Below the pieces are notes generated by a model. It saw only the letters and a list, made by a program, of their open reading frames with translations, searched no databases and had not been told where the DNA came from. From Microcoleus sp. bin38.metabat.b11b12b14.051 (GTDB taxonomy: Bacteria > Cyanobacteriota > Cyanobacteriia > Cyanobacteriales > Microcoleaceae): DNA of 64,000 nt. Shown here piece after piece: positions 47,276 to 55,700 of this stretch (position 1 is its first letter; each line of letters opens with the position of its first letter). The stretch covers positions 1 through 64,000 of the forward strand of contig NZ_JAAFKD010000018.1 in assembly GCF_013299165.1 (NCBI RefSeq). Direction: 5' to 3'. A program made the position numbers and the translations under genes.

Positions 47276-48757
47276 CTACTGATTCGCCACCAATATTTTA
47301 AAAATAGCCTCTCCGGTAATCCCCAACCCCAAAAACATTACCAACACCGCACTAATTGCAGGCATAAATTTGACTGCTCCGATATGTTTCGGTAGTTTAT
47401 TAAAATGTTGTTTAGCATAAACTAAGATTAATCCGATCGCGCTCAGCACCACAGCCAGTCCCAAACTAAAGGCTACCACGAGTGTCATCCCCAAGCCTAC
47501 ATTGCCCAAAGCCGACGCGCTCAACAGCATCACCAAAGCAGAAGGACAAGGCAACAAACCGCCGGAAATCCCCAACACTAACAAGCTTTTCCAAGTAATT
47601 GGAGAACCGTCAGATCCAGGTGGCAAATGGGAGTGAAGGCGGCCATCTCCGTGATGGTGGTAGTGCTGAGATACAAGGGGTTTTACAGGCTTGTATTCTC
47701 TTTCCCAAGTTCCTCTATTTAACAGATTTACTGGTTCCTCAAGGTTCGCAGTAAGGAGTTTAGTCCTTGGTTTTTTGCGGACTAAAGTCCTCACTACGAA
47801 CCTGGTTTTTTCGATGAGGTGATTTAAGTTGATTCTGCTGCGGACTGAAGTCCTCACTACGAACTTGGTTTTGATTCTTTCTGAAAGTAATTTGATGCCG
47901 ATGATGGCTACTAATAAGCCTGAGATTAAATTTAGCCACGGATCTAATTTTTCTGGATCGACTAAGTTAGAAGCGAAAAGGGTAATTCCGCCGACTGCAA
48001 ACACGCCCGCAGTGTGAGTTATTGTGGTTGTTGCTGCTAGAAATAAAGCGTGTACTGGAGTAGCCCGCGAACCTACTAAATACGCGCCAACTATTGTTTT
48101 TCCGTGTCCGGGGGACATGGCGTGCACGCATCCCCACGCAAATGCTCCTGCTACTGCTAGCACTAAACTCCAACCTGAAGCCCAAATTGATTCATTTCCA
48201 GTTAACAAAAAGTCTCGATTTTGTGGCGTAAATACAACGCTTTTGACAGCACCGGCTTGTACAATCGTAGCTTGACAGCTTGCGGTGGAAACTCCGGGCA
48301 AAAAGAGATTGTAGTTAATCCGCAATTTGTTGTTTTTTGAATTTACATTAGATGCAGGCCAGGTGTAGTTTAAGATTAAGGTGCTGTGGGTATTAGGCTG
48401 CTGGATTAAGTTGGCGGTTTTAGCTGCTATTTCTAGCGGTGCTACTGTTAATGAGCCTTGAATGTTGCTGCTGTTTGTGATGCGTATTTGTTGGCTGAGA
48501 AACTTTTCTAGTTCGATTTTGTGGATGCGAATTTCAGTAGGCTGTAGCTGGCTGTCTTGATTGTCGTCGGCGAATTTGGTTAAGCCGGTTGGGAAAGTTA
48601 ATGTGACTTCGGTTTGCGAGTCGCTGACGGCGATTTCTGCTACTGATAAGTCTGACCAGTGCGAGTAAACTGGTTGGGTTGAAGTTGTGAAAAATAGTAA
48701 AATTGTGAGAAAAAAAAGAATGAGATGTTGGCAAATTCGGCTTATTTTTTTCTGCAT
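47276..48757 (-). CDS. NicO/RcnA-type nickel-cobalt transporter with repeat-derived insert
   Basis: 493 residues from ATG 48757 (GAGG upstream; the longer frame adds 38 odd residues). A signal/anchor and ~190-residue exterior domain precede the transporter core: CVHAMSPGHGKT (family motif), TTTITHTAGVF, GISGGLLPCPSALVMLLSA, six or more helices. A His-rich loop QHYHHHGDGRLHSH should bind metal. The cytoplasmic loop before it contains two in-frame copies of the GTTCGTAGT palindrome (see 47750-47875). Downstream of the TPR gene on the same strand. Probably moves Ni/Co or a related ion. Confidence 0.88.
   Translation of the reverse strand: MQKKISRICQHLILFFLTILLFFTTSTQPVYSHWSDLSVAEIAVSDSQTEVTLTFPTGLTKFADDNQDSQLQPTEIRIHKIELEKFLSQQIRITNSSNIQGSLTVAPLEIAAKTANLIQQPNTHSTLILNYTWPASNVNSKNNKLRINYNLFLPGVSTASCQATIVQAGAVKSVVFTPQNRDFLLTGNESIWASGWSLVLAVAGAFAWGCVHAMSPGHGKTIVGAYLVGSRATPVHALFLAATTTITHTAGVFAVGGITLFASNLVDPEKLDPWLNLISGLLVAIIGIKLLSERIKTKFVVRTSVRSRINLNHLIEKTRFVVRTLVRKKPRTKLLTANLEEPVNLLNRGTWEREYKPVKPLVSQHYHHHGDGRLHSHLPPGSDGSPITWKSLLVLGISGGLLPCPSALVMLLSASALGNVGLGMTLVVAFSLGLAVVLSAIGLILVYAKQHFNKLPKHIGAVKFMPAISAVLVMFLGLGITGEAIFKILVANQ
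47750..47875. repeat. GTTCGTAGT palindrome copies inside a coding sequence
   Basis: Two units of the dispersed palindrome family lie in frame inside the NicO gene: one full (about 47744-47802) and one half (about 47838-47872). They encode FVVRTLVRKKPRTKLLTANL and KFVVRTSVRSR. The reading frame stays open, so the insert adds roughly 50 residues to a loop. Confidence 0.88.
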
Positions 48758-48834
48758 GATTGCCTCTTTTTTTATTACTTTATTGAGAAATAACTGGGTA
48801 GTTTTGGTTGTTATGACAGGGATTTTTGGGTGAT

Positions 48835-48992
48835 TCCGACAGTCCGCCAGGGGTTTAAACCCCTGTCTCATAGTGAAAGTCGGTTGAAACCGACTGAAAA
48901 ATTTTCTACTTTTTATTTAAATTCTTTCAGTCCTCTTTCAGAGGACTTAAGCTTTGAGCCAGGGGTTTAAACCCCTGGCGGGCTGGGAACTA
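48835..48992. repeat. Large imperfect inverted repeat with CAGGGGTTTAAACCCCTG palindromes
   Basis: The palindrome CCAGGGGTTTAAACCCCTG occurs at about 48846-48866 and again at 48959-48980, flanked by CCGCC/GGCGGG. Between them AGTCGGTTGAAACCGACT and CCTCTTTCAGAGG form further stems. The block lies between the TPR gene stop and the nicO start. Confidence 0.8.
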
Positions 48993-49031
48993 ACGAACTC
49001 GGCAGAATGGGAATAACAGCTAAATCTTTGC

Positions 49032-50432
49032 TCAAAATTCATAACTTCCTAAACCCAATGCTTGACGGGATCGATCGCCAAAACTAGGATCGATTTCCTT
49101 GGACTTTTGAAAATAAGCGCGAGATTCGGCATCTTTTCCTAAAGTCCGGGCGATCGCCCCAGCCCGGTAAAACATACCTGCATCACGAATTCCCGATCGC
49201 ACAATTTCGGCCATTACCCGATCGGCTTTTTGCCATTCCCCAGCGCCCGAAAGCGCCCAAGCGTAGATATCCAGCGTCACTGCATCCCTGCGAATTTTCA
49301 CCTCTTCCTGCATTAACAGCAGCGCTTCGGCGACATCCTGCGATCGACCTTTTTCCAGCAGCAAACTCGCCAAATCCCTGCGGTGTCCGAAACCGCCAGA
49401 AACCTGTTCCTGTCGCAGCCCAGCTTCTGCTTTGTCGCGCAGTCTCCCGGAGGCGATCGCATCTCCCTGCAACTCCTTCACCCTCGCCATACCGCGATCC
49501 ACCAGGCGATCGAACACCGTCGCAGCCCCGCCAGAATAGGCAGAAACCTTGCTGTAATTAGCCTCTGCTTCCCGATAATTTCCCTGCCGCGTCTCCAAAT
49601 CCGCCAAATAAATCAGCGCCAGCGGGTATCGCGGCACCAACCGCAAAGCTTCCAAAAATAGGGCTTTCGCCTGCACAAACTGCCCACGACGGGCGTAAAA
49701 TCGACCCAAGAGCGATCGGGCCCGCGCCGATCCAGCAATCTCTCCCGGTTCCTCCGCCGCCATTGCTTGCCGGTAATCCTGCAAAACCTCCGCATCTTTG
49801 CCCTGCGCCTCTCTCACTAAAGCTCTTAATGTGAGAGAACCTAAGTTGGGAATCCTATTAACTATAGTTTCTGCGGCTATACTTGCCTCACTAACTTTTC
49901 CAGTAGCTAAGTGAGATGTGACGGAAAGGGCGATCGCATCTTCATTATCAAAACCCACTTGTTTAGCCAAGCGCAAAGCCGTAGCAAAATCGTGTCTAGC
50001 CTCGGCAATTCTAGCTAAAACTAGCAGCGCGCCTTTGTTGTCAAAAGGTAAAAGGGCGATCGACCTTTCGGCCGCTTGTTCTGCTAATAAAAACCAACCA
50101 CCCTCCCCAGTTGCGCGAGCCATTTTTAAATAAGCACTCGCCAGTCCCGCCCGGTTCAAACCGCTTTTTGAATCAACAGCCAATCGCTGCTGATAAAAAG
50201 CTATTTCTTGCTGAATAGCTTCCTTTTGATTCGGATTACTCCTCAAAGTTGCCGAGAAATTATAGCGGTAATTAGCATCGAGATTTTTCGGGCTTGGGTT
50301 AGCAAATTTATCTGCAATCAAACGCAAGCTCGGAGGCAAATTAACCACGGCAATTCCGACAATCGGCAATCCGATTAGAATCAACCACCAAACAATATCT
50401 GATTTGTTTTTTTCTGATTTATTTGCAGTCAT
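49032..50432 (-). CDS. Membrane-anchored TPR protein
   Basis: 466 residues: one N-terminal membrane helix (WWLILIGLPIVGIAVVNL, ~16-33) and then about nine tetratricopeptide-type helical hairpins (GLASAYLKMARATGEGGWFLLAEQA, LGRFYARRGQFVQAKALFLEALRL, IYLADLETRQGNYREAEANY). TPR arrays hold partner proteins. It lies between the DUF4331 gene (upstream) and the nicO gene (downstream) on the same strand and probably acts with them at the cell envelope; that association is inferred. Confidence 0.88.
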   Translation of the reverse strand: MTANKSEKNKSDIVWWLILIGLPIVGIAVVNLPPSLRLIADKFANPSPKNLDANYRYNFSATLRSNPNQKEAIQQEIAFYQQRLAVDSKSGLNRAGLASAYLKMARATGEGGWFLLAEQAAERSIALLPFDNKGALLVLARIAEARHDFATALRLAKQVGFDNEDAIALSVTSHLATGKVSEASIAAETIVNRIPNLGSLTLRALVREAQGKDAEVLQDYRQAMAAEEPGEIAGSARARSLLGRFYARRGQFVQAKALFLEALRLVPRYPLALIYLADLETRQGNYREAEANYSKVSAYSGGAATVFDRLVDRGMARVKELQGDAIASGRLRDKAEAGLRQEQVSGGFGHRRDLASLLLEKGRSQDVAEALLLMQEEVKIRRDAVTLDIYAWALSGAGEWQKADRVMAEIVRSGIRDAGMFYRAGAIARTLGKDAESRAYFQKSKEIDPSFGDRSRQALGLGSYEF

Positions 50433-50443
50433 AATCTCGTAGG

Positions 50444-50808
50444 GTGCGTCATTTTTGGATATATCATGAAAAACTACGGTTTAATTCGATGACGCACCTT
50501 ACGAATTGTGCTAGTTGCGTCCAGATTGTAGGGTGCGTCATTTTTGGATCTAGTACGAAAGATTTGGATTTTATCCCATGACGCACCTTGATAGGTTTGT
50601 GTCAAGCATCTAATATGAAACGTTCAGTTTGTTTCTACAGCCGAGAGTTTGTGAGGTGCGTCGCTATGAGATTGTCGATGTTTCTTTATAGATTTTCGAT
50701 GGCGACGCACCCTACCGATGGCGAACTACAGCCGAGAGTTTGTGAGGTGCGTCGCTATGAGATTGTCGATGTTTCTTTATAGATTTTCGATGGCGACGCA
50801 CCCTACAA
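50444..50808. repeat. GGTGCGTC palindrome family, four copies
   Basis: Two copies with GGTGCGTCATTTTTGG...GATGACGCACC (50444-50508 and 50529-50590) and two near-identical copies with GGTGCGTCGCTATGAGATTG...GGCGACGCACCC (50657-50712 and 50738-50803) lie in succession between the TPR and DUF4331 genes. TTGACAG-type heptamers, interrupted by GC-rich segments, continue to 50932. Confidence 0.88.
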
Positions 50809-50932
50809 ATAACAAATAACAGTCAACTGTCAACTCTTCGACTCCCCTCGACTTCGCTCGGGGCAAGTCGCTCAGCGCAAGCTGTCAACCCCTCGACTCC
50901 GCGGGCGGGCTCTTCTGTCAACTGTCAACTGA

Positions 50933-52156
50933 CTAATTCGGCAAAGCCAGATAAGGAAAATTCGGTTCTAACGGCTTGTGTCCCTGAGCCGGATTCCCCG
51001 GAGTTCCGTTATAAGAAACGTTATCGCCCACCGGAGAACCCACCAAAGCTCCCAGAGTGATATCAATAACATCGTCCAAAAGCAAACGACCTCCGATCAA
51101 ACTTCCTTGAGTATTTGCCGCGCTACCGTAGCCGCTGGGCTTTGTGGTATCGATCCGCATGACATCCGGTAAGAAAGCTTGGGCGATCGCATTTGGATCG
51201 ACATTTTGCCTACCGTCCAAAAGATCGACAGCCTTCAAAGTAGCAACAGCTTCCTGCCGCACCGGAGCAGCAGCAGCGCTCAAATCCAATCTCGGAGAAA
51301 TAGTATTAAATGCCTCCATAAACGCGGGAGTCACTACCAAACCCTCATTAATTGCAGGTCTCGCCAAACGCTCGAATTGTTTGAAACCACCAACTCCATC
51401 CCTGACAGAAACAGTTGACCAAACATCAAAAGTATTCGCCCCAGTTCCTGCTTGCAGAAATGCCTTCGGAACCCGCACCGTAATGCTATTGACGTTGTAG
51501 CCTTTAGCAAAGTCGATCGCCTTACTCGGTTCCTTGAAATTTACTTTCGGCCCCGTTCCCAAAGCCCCAGCCCGGACTCTAAAAAATTGTTCCACATCAA
51601 AGAAAAAAGGATCTTCCCGCAAACCAGCAAATACAGTCAAGTTAGAACCACCGACAGGTACTGTATTCAAAACAGCATTAGAATTTAGCGGAGTTGTGGC
51701 AATTAAACTGCTATTAACTGTAGTTTTAGTCGTTGTTTCAGAACCACCGCGAACAACAGTTATCGCCATCGCTTGCATACCTTTACTGTTAGGCGGACTG
51801 AAAGCAAAACGCAAGATAATATCAGCGCGTCCGGTCGGAGTAGAATTTACATCACCTACCTGCGTGATGTGAAATTGGTAAAGCGCTGTAGTGCTGAAAT
51901 AATATTGATAGCGGGCTACCGATCGCGGATTTGTATTCATGGTGAATACTAAATCCCCGTCGGCTGCACTGGAATTTTGGTCTTTTTCGCGATATACGTA
52001 TAGGTCAGTTAAATTGACAGTGCGACCTTTGATATCGACTTCGCCGTCGTCGTGATCGGAAGCGGCAATTATTCCGGGAGTTAATACAACAATTAGAGCT
52101 GCTTCAATCGCTAGTATGATGCGGCGAATTTTCTTGGTGAGTTTCACAGTTAACAC
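50933..52156 (-). CDS. DUF4331 family exported protein
   Basis: 407 residues. Signal peptide LAIEAALIVVLTPGIIAA precedes the family's first motif SDHDDGEVD...TDLYVYRE; further FTMNTNPRS and a long beta-rich domain follow. The family is an extracytoplasmic protein of unknown role. Start GTG 52156 is the listed frame start; a second GTG at 52147 is equally possible. First gene of the minus-strand run with the TPR and NicO genes, and divergent from the ECF sigma gene. A heptamer array runs up to its stop. Confidence 0.9.
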   Translation of the reverse strand: MLTVKLTKKIRRIILAIEAALIVVLTPGIIAASDHDDGEVDIKGRTVNLTDLYVYREKDQNSSAADGDLVFTMNTNPRSVARYQYYFSTTALYQFHITQVGDVNSTPTGRADIILRFAFSPPNSKGMQAMAITVVRGGSETTTKTTVNSSLIATTPLNSNAVLNTVPVGGSNLTVFAGLREDPFFFDVEQFFRVRAGALGTGPKVNFKEPSKAIDFAKGYNVNSITVRVPKAFLQAGTGANTFDVWSTVSVRDGVGGFKQFERLARPAINEGLVVTPAFMEAFNTISPRLDLSAAAAPVRQEAVATLKAVDLLDGRQNVDPNAIAQAFLPDVMRIDTTKPSGYGSAANTQGSLIGGRLLLDDVIDITLGALVGSPVGDNVSYNGTPGNPAQGHKPLEPNFPYLALPN

Positions 52157-52330
52157 CTATATTTCAATGAGATTTTTACAGAACTTCCAGATGTAGCACC
52201 TTACCGCGTTAGAGTTGCGTGTAAAAGAAATTTTTCTGTAAGTCCTAATGAGTATACGAAGGAGGTGCTATTTTGGATCTCTGCTGTAAGATTAGGTATG
52301 AACAGCTATACCCAGGTGATAAACTACAAG

Positions 52331-52452
52331 AGACCTCTTGCAAAAGTCTTTTTAATTAACTTTTGGAACGGGCAAGATCCCCGTCCCACAGAAAAAGATA
52401 TATTTGTGGAACGGGCAAGATGCCCGTTCCTAACTATTTTTGCAAGAAATCT
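52331..52452. mobile_element. MITE-like element, copy 2 (about 122 bp, decayed termini)
   Basis: Begins AGACCTCTTGCAAAAG and ends TTTTTGCAAGAAATCT, with inner GGAACGGGCAAGAT inverted repeats. It is a diverged relative of the element at 30236-30360, with the same layout of outer termini and inner GGAACGGGC arms. Lies between the DUF4331 gene and the ECF sigma gene. Confidence 0.72.
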
Positions 52453-52619
52453 AAGATATATCGGGAAAATTGTAATTTAAATCATGACAAAATTAGCCCG
52501 CAAAGGCATACTTAAGATCGCATCCTCAATTAGCTGACAATTATGTTCTATAGTGATATACGCCGAATATTTAATTTTGGATCTGTGCACTCAAAACAAT
52601 TTTTTTTAGGTACACTGAG

Positions 52620-53186
52620 ATGACAGGGGAAAAGTCAGGCGATGAATCGCTGCTCTTAGTGCAGATTGCCCAGAAAGACCAAGCAGCATTAGCTAAACTG
52701 TACGATCGCTACGGTGGTGCAAGTTACGGTCTCGCTTACAAAATCTTGGGTTCGGTAGAAGAAGCTGAAGAAGTGGTACTCGATGTTTTTTCCCAAATTT
52801 GGCAAAAAGCAGCAACTTACGATCCTAGTCGCAGTCGGGCGGATACGTGGTTGTTCATGCTGACTCGCAGTCGTTCCCTCGATCGCCTCCGAGTGCTTCA
52901 GCGCACAGTCCGCGCGGCAGATGCTTGTCTGGAAGATGCTAAAATTCCGTCTTCTAGCCTTGCAGAACCGATGGAAGATGCAATACTCGAAGAACGCAGC
53001 GCCCAAGTCTATGCAGCACTAGAAAAACTGCCAGCAGAACAGCGAATTGCGATCGAACTAGCTTATTACGAAGGATTGACTTGCGCGGCAATCGCCACTA
53101 AACTCGGTATCCCGACAGGCACAATCAAAACCAGAATTCGGTTGGGGATTTCTAAATTGCGCCAAGCTTTGAGTGAAGACTTTTAG
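52620..53186 (+). CDS. ECF-type RNA polymerase sigma factor
   Basis: 188 residues with region 2 (~25-88: LYDRYGGASYGLAYKILGSVEEAEEVVLDVFSQIW...RSRADTWLFMLTRSRSLDRLR) and region 4 (~128-183: LEKLPAEQRIAIELAYYEGLTCAAIATKLGIPTGTIKTRI). Regions 1 and 3 are absent, as in ECF sigmas. The cupin anti-sigma gene follows 128 bp downstream, the arrangement of RpoE-ChrR type pairs. ATG at 52620. It probably controls genes such as the divergent DUF4331-TPR-NicO run, but no promoter motif was tested. Confidence 0.92.
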   Translation: MTGEKSGDESLLLVQIAQKDQAALAKLYDRYGGASYGLAYKILGSVEEAEEVVLDVFSQIWQKAATYDPSRSRADTWLFMLTRSRSLDRLRVLQRTVRAADACLEDAKIPSSSLAEPMEDAILEERSAQVYAALEKLPAEQRIAIELAYYEGLTCAAIATKLGIPTGTIKTRIRLGISKLRQALSEDF

Positions 53187-53264
53187 ATTGTTAAAAAAAC
53201 AAATTTTAAATTGTTTAAAATCAATCTAAAATCTTGCTATTTTCCATCTTTAGTGCAGCAAGAA

Positions 53265-53296
53265 AATCTAAAATCTAAAATCTAAAATCTAAAATT
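53265..53296. repeat. AAAATCT heptamer run (about 4 copies)
   Basis: Tandem AAAATCT units between the sigma gene and the anti-sigma gene; same word as in the serA-prmA array but in the opposite orientation. Confidence 0.9.
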
Positions 53297-53314
53297 GATC
53301 GTGCCGGAGAACTG

Positions 53315-53932
53315 ATGGAAATGATGCCAGACGAGGATTTTAATCTGCTTGCAGCCCTTCAAGCTCTCGATACCCTCGATGAGTCAGAACGCCGTGCACT
53401 TGCCGAGAAATTGCAAGCATCCCCAGAACTTCAAAGTGAATTAGCAGCTTTTGAAACAGCAATTTCTGCGATCGCCTATACAGCCCCTGCCGTTCCCGTC
53501 GCCCCCGACCTCAAAAACCGCTTGTTGCAACGCATAGCGGAACTGCCACCAACAGCAGAATCTGTAAATTCACAGCCAATTGTGGCGTCGCCCCCAGACA
53601 ACAATCCGCCATCTCTAATTGTGCGATCGCAAAATGTCAAATGGAAACCTTACTCAGTTCCGGGAATCTCGATCGGCAAGCTGTACATTGACAAAAAAAA
53701 GCGCCAAATTACCTGTTTGATGCGACTGGAACCGGGAGTAACTTTTCCCATGCACCGACACGCGGACTCGGAGGAGGTGTTTGTATTAGAAGGAGACTTA
53801 ATTGTAGAAGGGGAAGTTTGCTATCAAGGCGATTACATTCGATCGGTTCCCGGTTCCACACATTCACCAGTTACACAAGGGGGATGTTTGCTGTTAATCA
53901 AAAGTTCCACAAACAACGAAATGCTTGTTTGA
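53315..53932 (+). CDS. ChrR-type cupin anti-sigma factor
   Basis: 205 residues. N-terminal ~75 residues are helical (FNLLAALQALDTLDESERRALAEKL) and have no cysteine or histidine, so the zinc-binding anti-sigma motif of classic ZAS proteins is missing. The C-terminal cupin (~103-198) keeps metal ligands H147, H149, E153 and H183 (PMHRHADSEEVFVLEG, GSTHSP). ChrR proteins hold an ECF sigma inactive until a signal such as singlet oxygen acts. The first ATG is used; internal MM starts nearby are possible. Confidence 0.88.
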   Translation: MEMMPDEDFNLLAALQALDTLDESERRALAEKLQASPELQSELAAFETAISAIAYTAPAVPVAPDLKNRLLQRIAELPPTAESVNSQPIVASPPDNNPPSLIVRSQNVKWKPYSVPGISIGKLYIDKKKRQITCLMRLEPGVTFPMHRHADSEEVFVLEGDLIVEGEVCYQGDYIRSVPGSTHSPVTQGGCLLLIKSSTNNEMLV

Positions 53933-53943
53933 TATCGACAATT

Positions 53944-54075
53944 AGGTTCGTAGTAAGGACTTTAGTCCGGGCTTTTTTGCGGACTAAAGTCCTCACTACA
54001 AACCTAAATAGGTTCGATCGTTCGGAATGCGAGTCCGGGCTTTTTTGCGGACTAAAGTCCTCACTACAAACCTAA
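53944..54075. repeat. GTTCGTAGT palindrome family, two copies after the anti-sigma gene
   Basis: Two units (AGGTTCGTAGTAAGGACTTTAGTCC...GCGGACTAAAGTCCTCACTACAAACC, 53944-54006, and a partial one 54027-54071). The frame at 53818-54075 that reads through them encodes the same FVVRTLVR...RTKVLTTNL peptide seen inside NicO. Confidence 0.9.
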
Positions 54076-54145
54076 ATTAGGTTGGTGGCACGGGCCGGAG
54101 AGCCCGTGAAGCATCAATTAACAATTACAAATAAAGGATAGTGCC

Positions 54146-54616
54146 ATGCTAAATTACTGGCGTTTAACTGCTGTGATGTCCGCCGTTATTATACAATTTG
54201 TCCCGGCAAAAAGTGCGATCGCCCAAGAACGCGAAGGATGCTTTCTAGTCAACTCAGCGGGAGAGGTGATTACTTTAAATGAGTTGTGCACGCCCCAAGA
54301 CTCAGGAATCAAGCTAACAGGAGACGACGGGAAGTTTATCGAAGACTACAAACGCTTAGCAAAAAGCTACTCTCCAGACGCAACAGGTGCTTTACTGCAA
54401 GGAATCCAAAGTAACCCCGGTCAAAAAATTGCCGCAGCGAAAAGGATCTGTGCCCAAGCCAAAGCAGGAGTTTCTCTACCGGAATTTAAATTAAGGGCGA
54501 TCGGGCAAGCTGGTACTATCGAAAATCCCACGGCTAAAGAAAGTTTTCTCGCCGATGCTGATATTATCACCACCCTTGCAGCCAATCATTATTGCCCGGA
54601 ATTGGCCAGCAAGTAA
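54146..54616 (+). CDS. Exported DUF732-like protein
   Basis: 156 residues with signal peptide (AVMSAVIIQFVPAKSAIA, cleavage before QE) and a mature domain carrying cysteines C33, C48, C102 and C151 that could form disulphides. The segment AKRICAQAKAGVSLPEFK is similar to the conserved core of DUF732. Start ATG is preceded by AAAGGATAGTGCC. Likely periplasmic; function unknown. Confidence 0.7.
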   Translation: MLNYWRLTAVMSAVIIQFVPAKSAIAQEREGCFLVNSAGEVITLNELCTPQDSGIKLTGDDGKFIEDYKRLAKSYSPDATGALLQGIQSNPGQKIAAAKRICAQAKAGVSLPEFKLRAIGQAGTIENPTAKESFLADADIITTLAANHYCPELASK

Positions 54617-54724
54617 GATTGTAAAATCGGTAGGGACACGGCAATCCCGCGTCTCTACTTGCAGTTAAAATAATATTAAAAGTCCTCTTGTCGCGCCACG
54701 ACTCAGGAAATTACCCGGCATGAA

Positions 54725-55531
54725 ATGAAACATTTAAAATCAAGTTCCGCCGATTTGCGGGATTTATTCAAAGACAGCATCACGGTTAAATATCTCGCGG
54801 AACCGCTAAAATCTGTCCCGGCGGGCGAAGATGCTGCTAAATTGCGATCGTGGATGGAGGCGCGGGATTTTGATGTGCTCGGGATCGAAGAAAACGGCAT
54901 GGTTTGCGGCTATGTAGAAAAAGCGCACTTAATCACAGGTAAATGCAGCGACTACCAGCAAATTTTCCACCCATCACAGCTAATCGCGGCTTCGACTCCG
55001 TTGATGGAATTGCTGCCGCTGCTGCGAGAAAAACCGAGATTGTTTGTCTTGGAAAGCAACCGCATCAACGGGATTGTCACCTGCGGAGATTTGCAAAAAG
55101 CACCGGTGCGGATGCTGCTGTTTGGGTTGGTGACGCTGCTGGAAATGAATTTATTGCGGATTGTGCGGATCTATTTTCCCCAAGATTCGTGGCAGAAGTG
55201 GCTGAAGGGCGATCGTATTTTAGCAGCAAAACACCTGTGGGAATTAGGGCGATCGCGAAATGAGGCAATTGACTTGATCGATTACCTGCAATTCTGCGAC
55301 AAGCGAGATTTAATCCTGACGAATGCCGAAATAGTCGATCGACTCGGGCTCAAATCCAAACGTTACGGGGAGCGTTTTTTAAAGTCAGCAGAAGCATTGA
55401 GAAATAAATTAGCGCACGCCCAAGATTTAATCAACGGTTCTTCTTGGCCGGAAGTAATTCTTCTCGCCCAGGAAATAGAAGCGCTGTTACAGCGCTGCGA
55501 AGAAATTGAAATTGCCGAACCACAGAATTAG
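54725..55531 (+). CDS. CBS-domain protein with C-terminal HEPN motif
   Basis: 268 residues. The first ~125 residues form a CBS pair (VLGIEENGMVCGYVEKAHLI, PRLFVLESNRINGIVTCGDLQ). The C-terminal half is helical and includes R226-NKLA-H231, the RX4-6H motif of HEPN ribonuclease-like domains (LRNKLAHAQDLI), on a helix bundle starting near 155. CBS domains usually sense adenine nucleotides. The combination suggests a nucleotide-regulated RNase or a binding-only HEPN. Single gene, start ATG 54725. Confidence 0.82.
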   Translation: MKHLKSSSADLRDLFKDSITVKYLAEPLKSVPAGEDAAKLRSWMEARDFDVLGIEENGMVCGYVEKAHLITGKCSDYQQIFHPSQLIAASTPLMELLPLLREKPRLFVLESNRINGIVTCGDLQKAPVRMLLFGLVTLLEMNLLRIVRIYFPQDSWQKWLKGDRILAAKHLWELGRSRNEAIDLIDYLQFCDKRDLILTNAEIVDRLGLKSKRYGERFLKSAEALRNKLAHAQDLINGSSWPEVILLAQEIEALLQRCEEIEIAEPQN

Positions 55532-55558
55532 ACAAGATTAAATCAATATTGCCTTAAT

Positions 55559-55694
55559 TTCTTAGTCCGCGGAGGCGGACATTGTTTGTATAGCAGCGAT
55601 TTCAATCGCCGAGTTTTATCTAGATTTCTTAGTCCGCGGAGGCGGACATCGTTTGTGTGCTCGCGTTGCTAGCGATTTCAATCGCCGTCTGATA
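55559..55694. repeat. Two direct copies of a CCGCGGAGGCGGACAT element
   Basis: TTTCTTAGTCCGCGGAGGCGGACATTGTTTGT...GCGATTTCAATCGCCG occurs at 55559-55612 and again at 55627-55694; TAGTCCGCGGAGGCGGAC is itself hairpin-forming. Lies between convergent genes. Confidence 0.85.
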
Positions 55695-55700
55695 TTTGAT

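Noticed and set aside
53818..54075. 85-codon plus-strand frame after the anti-sigma gene
   Set aside because: Overlaps the anti-sigma end out of frame and then reads a palindromic repeat; kept only as evidence for the repeat's open frame.
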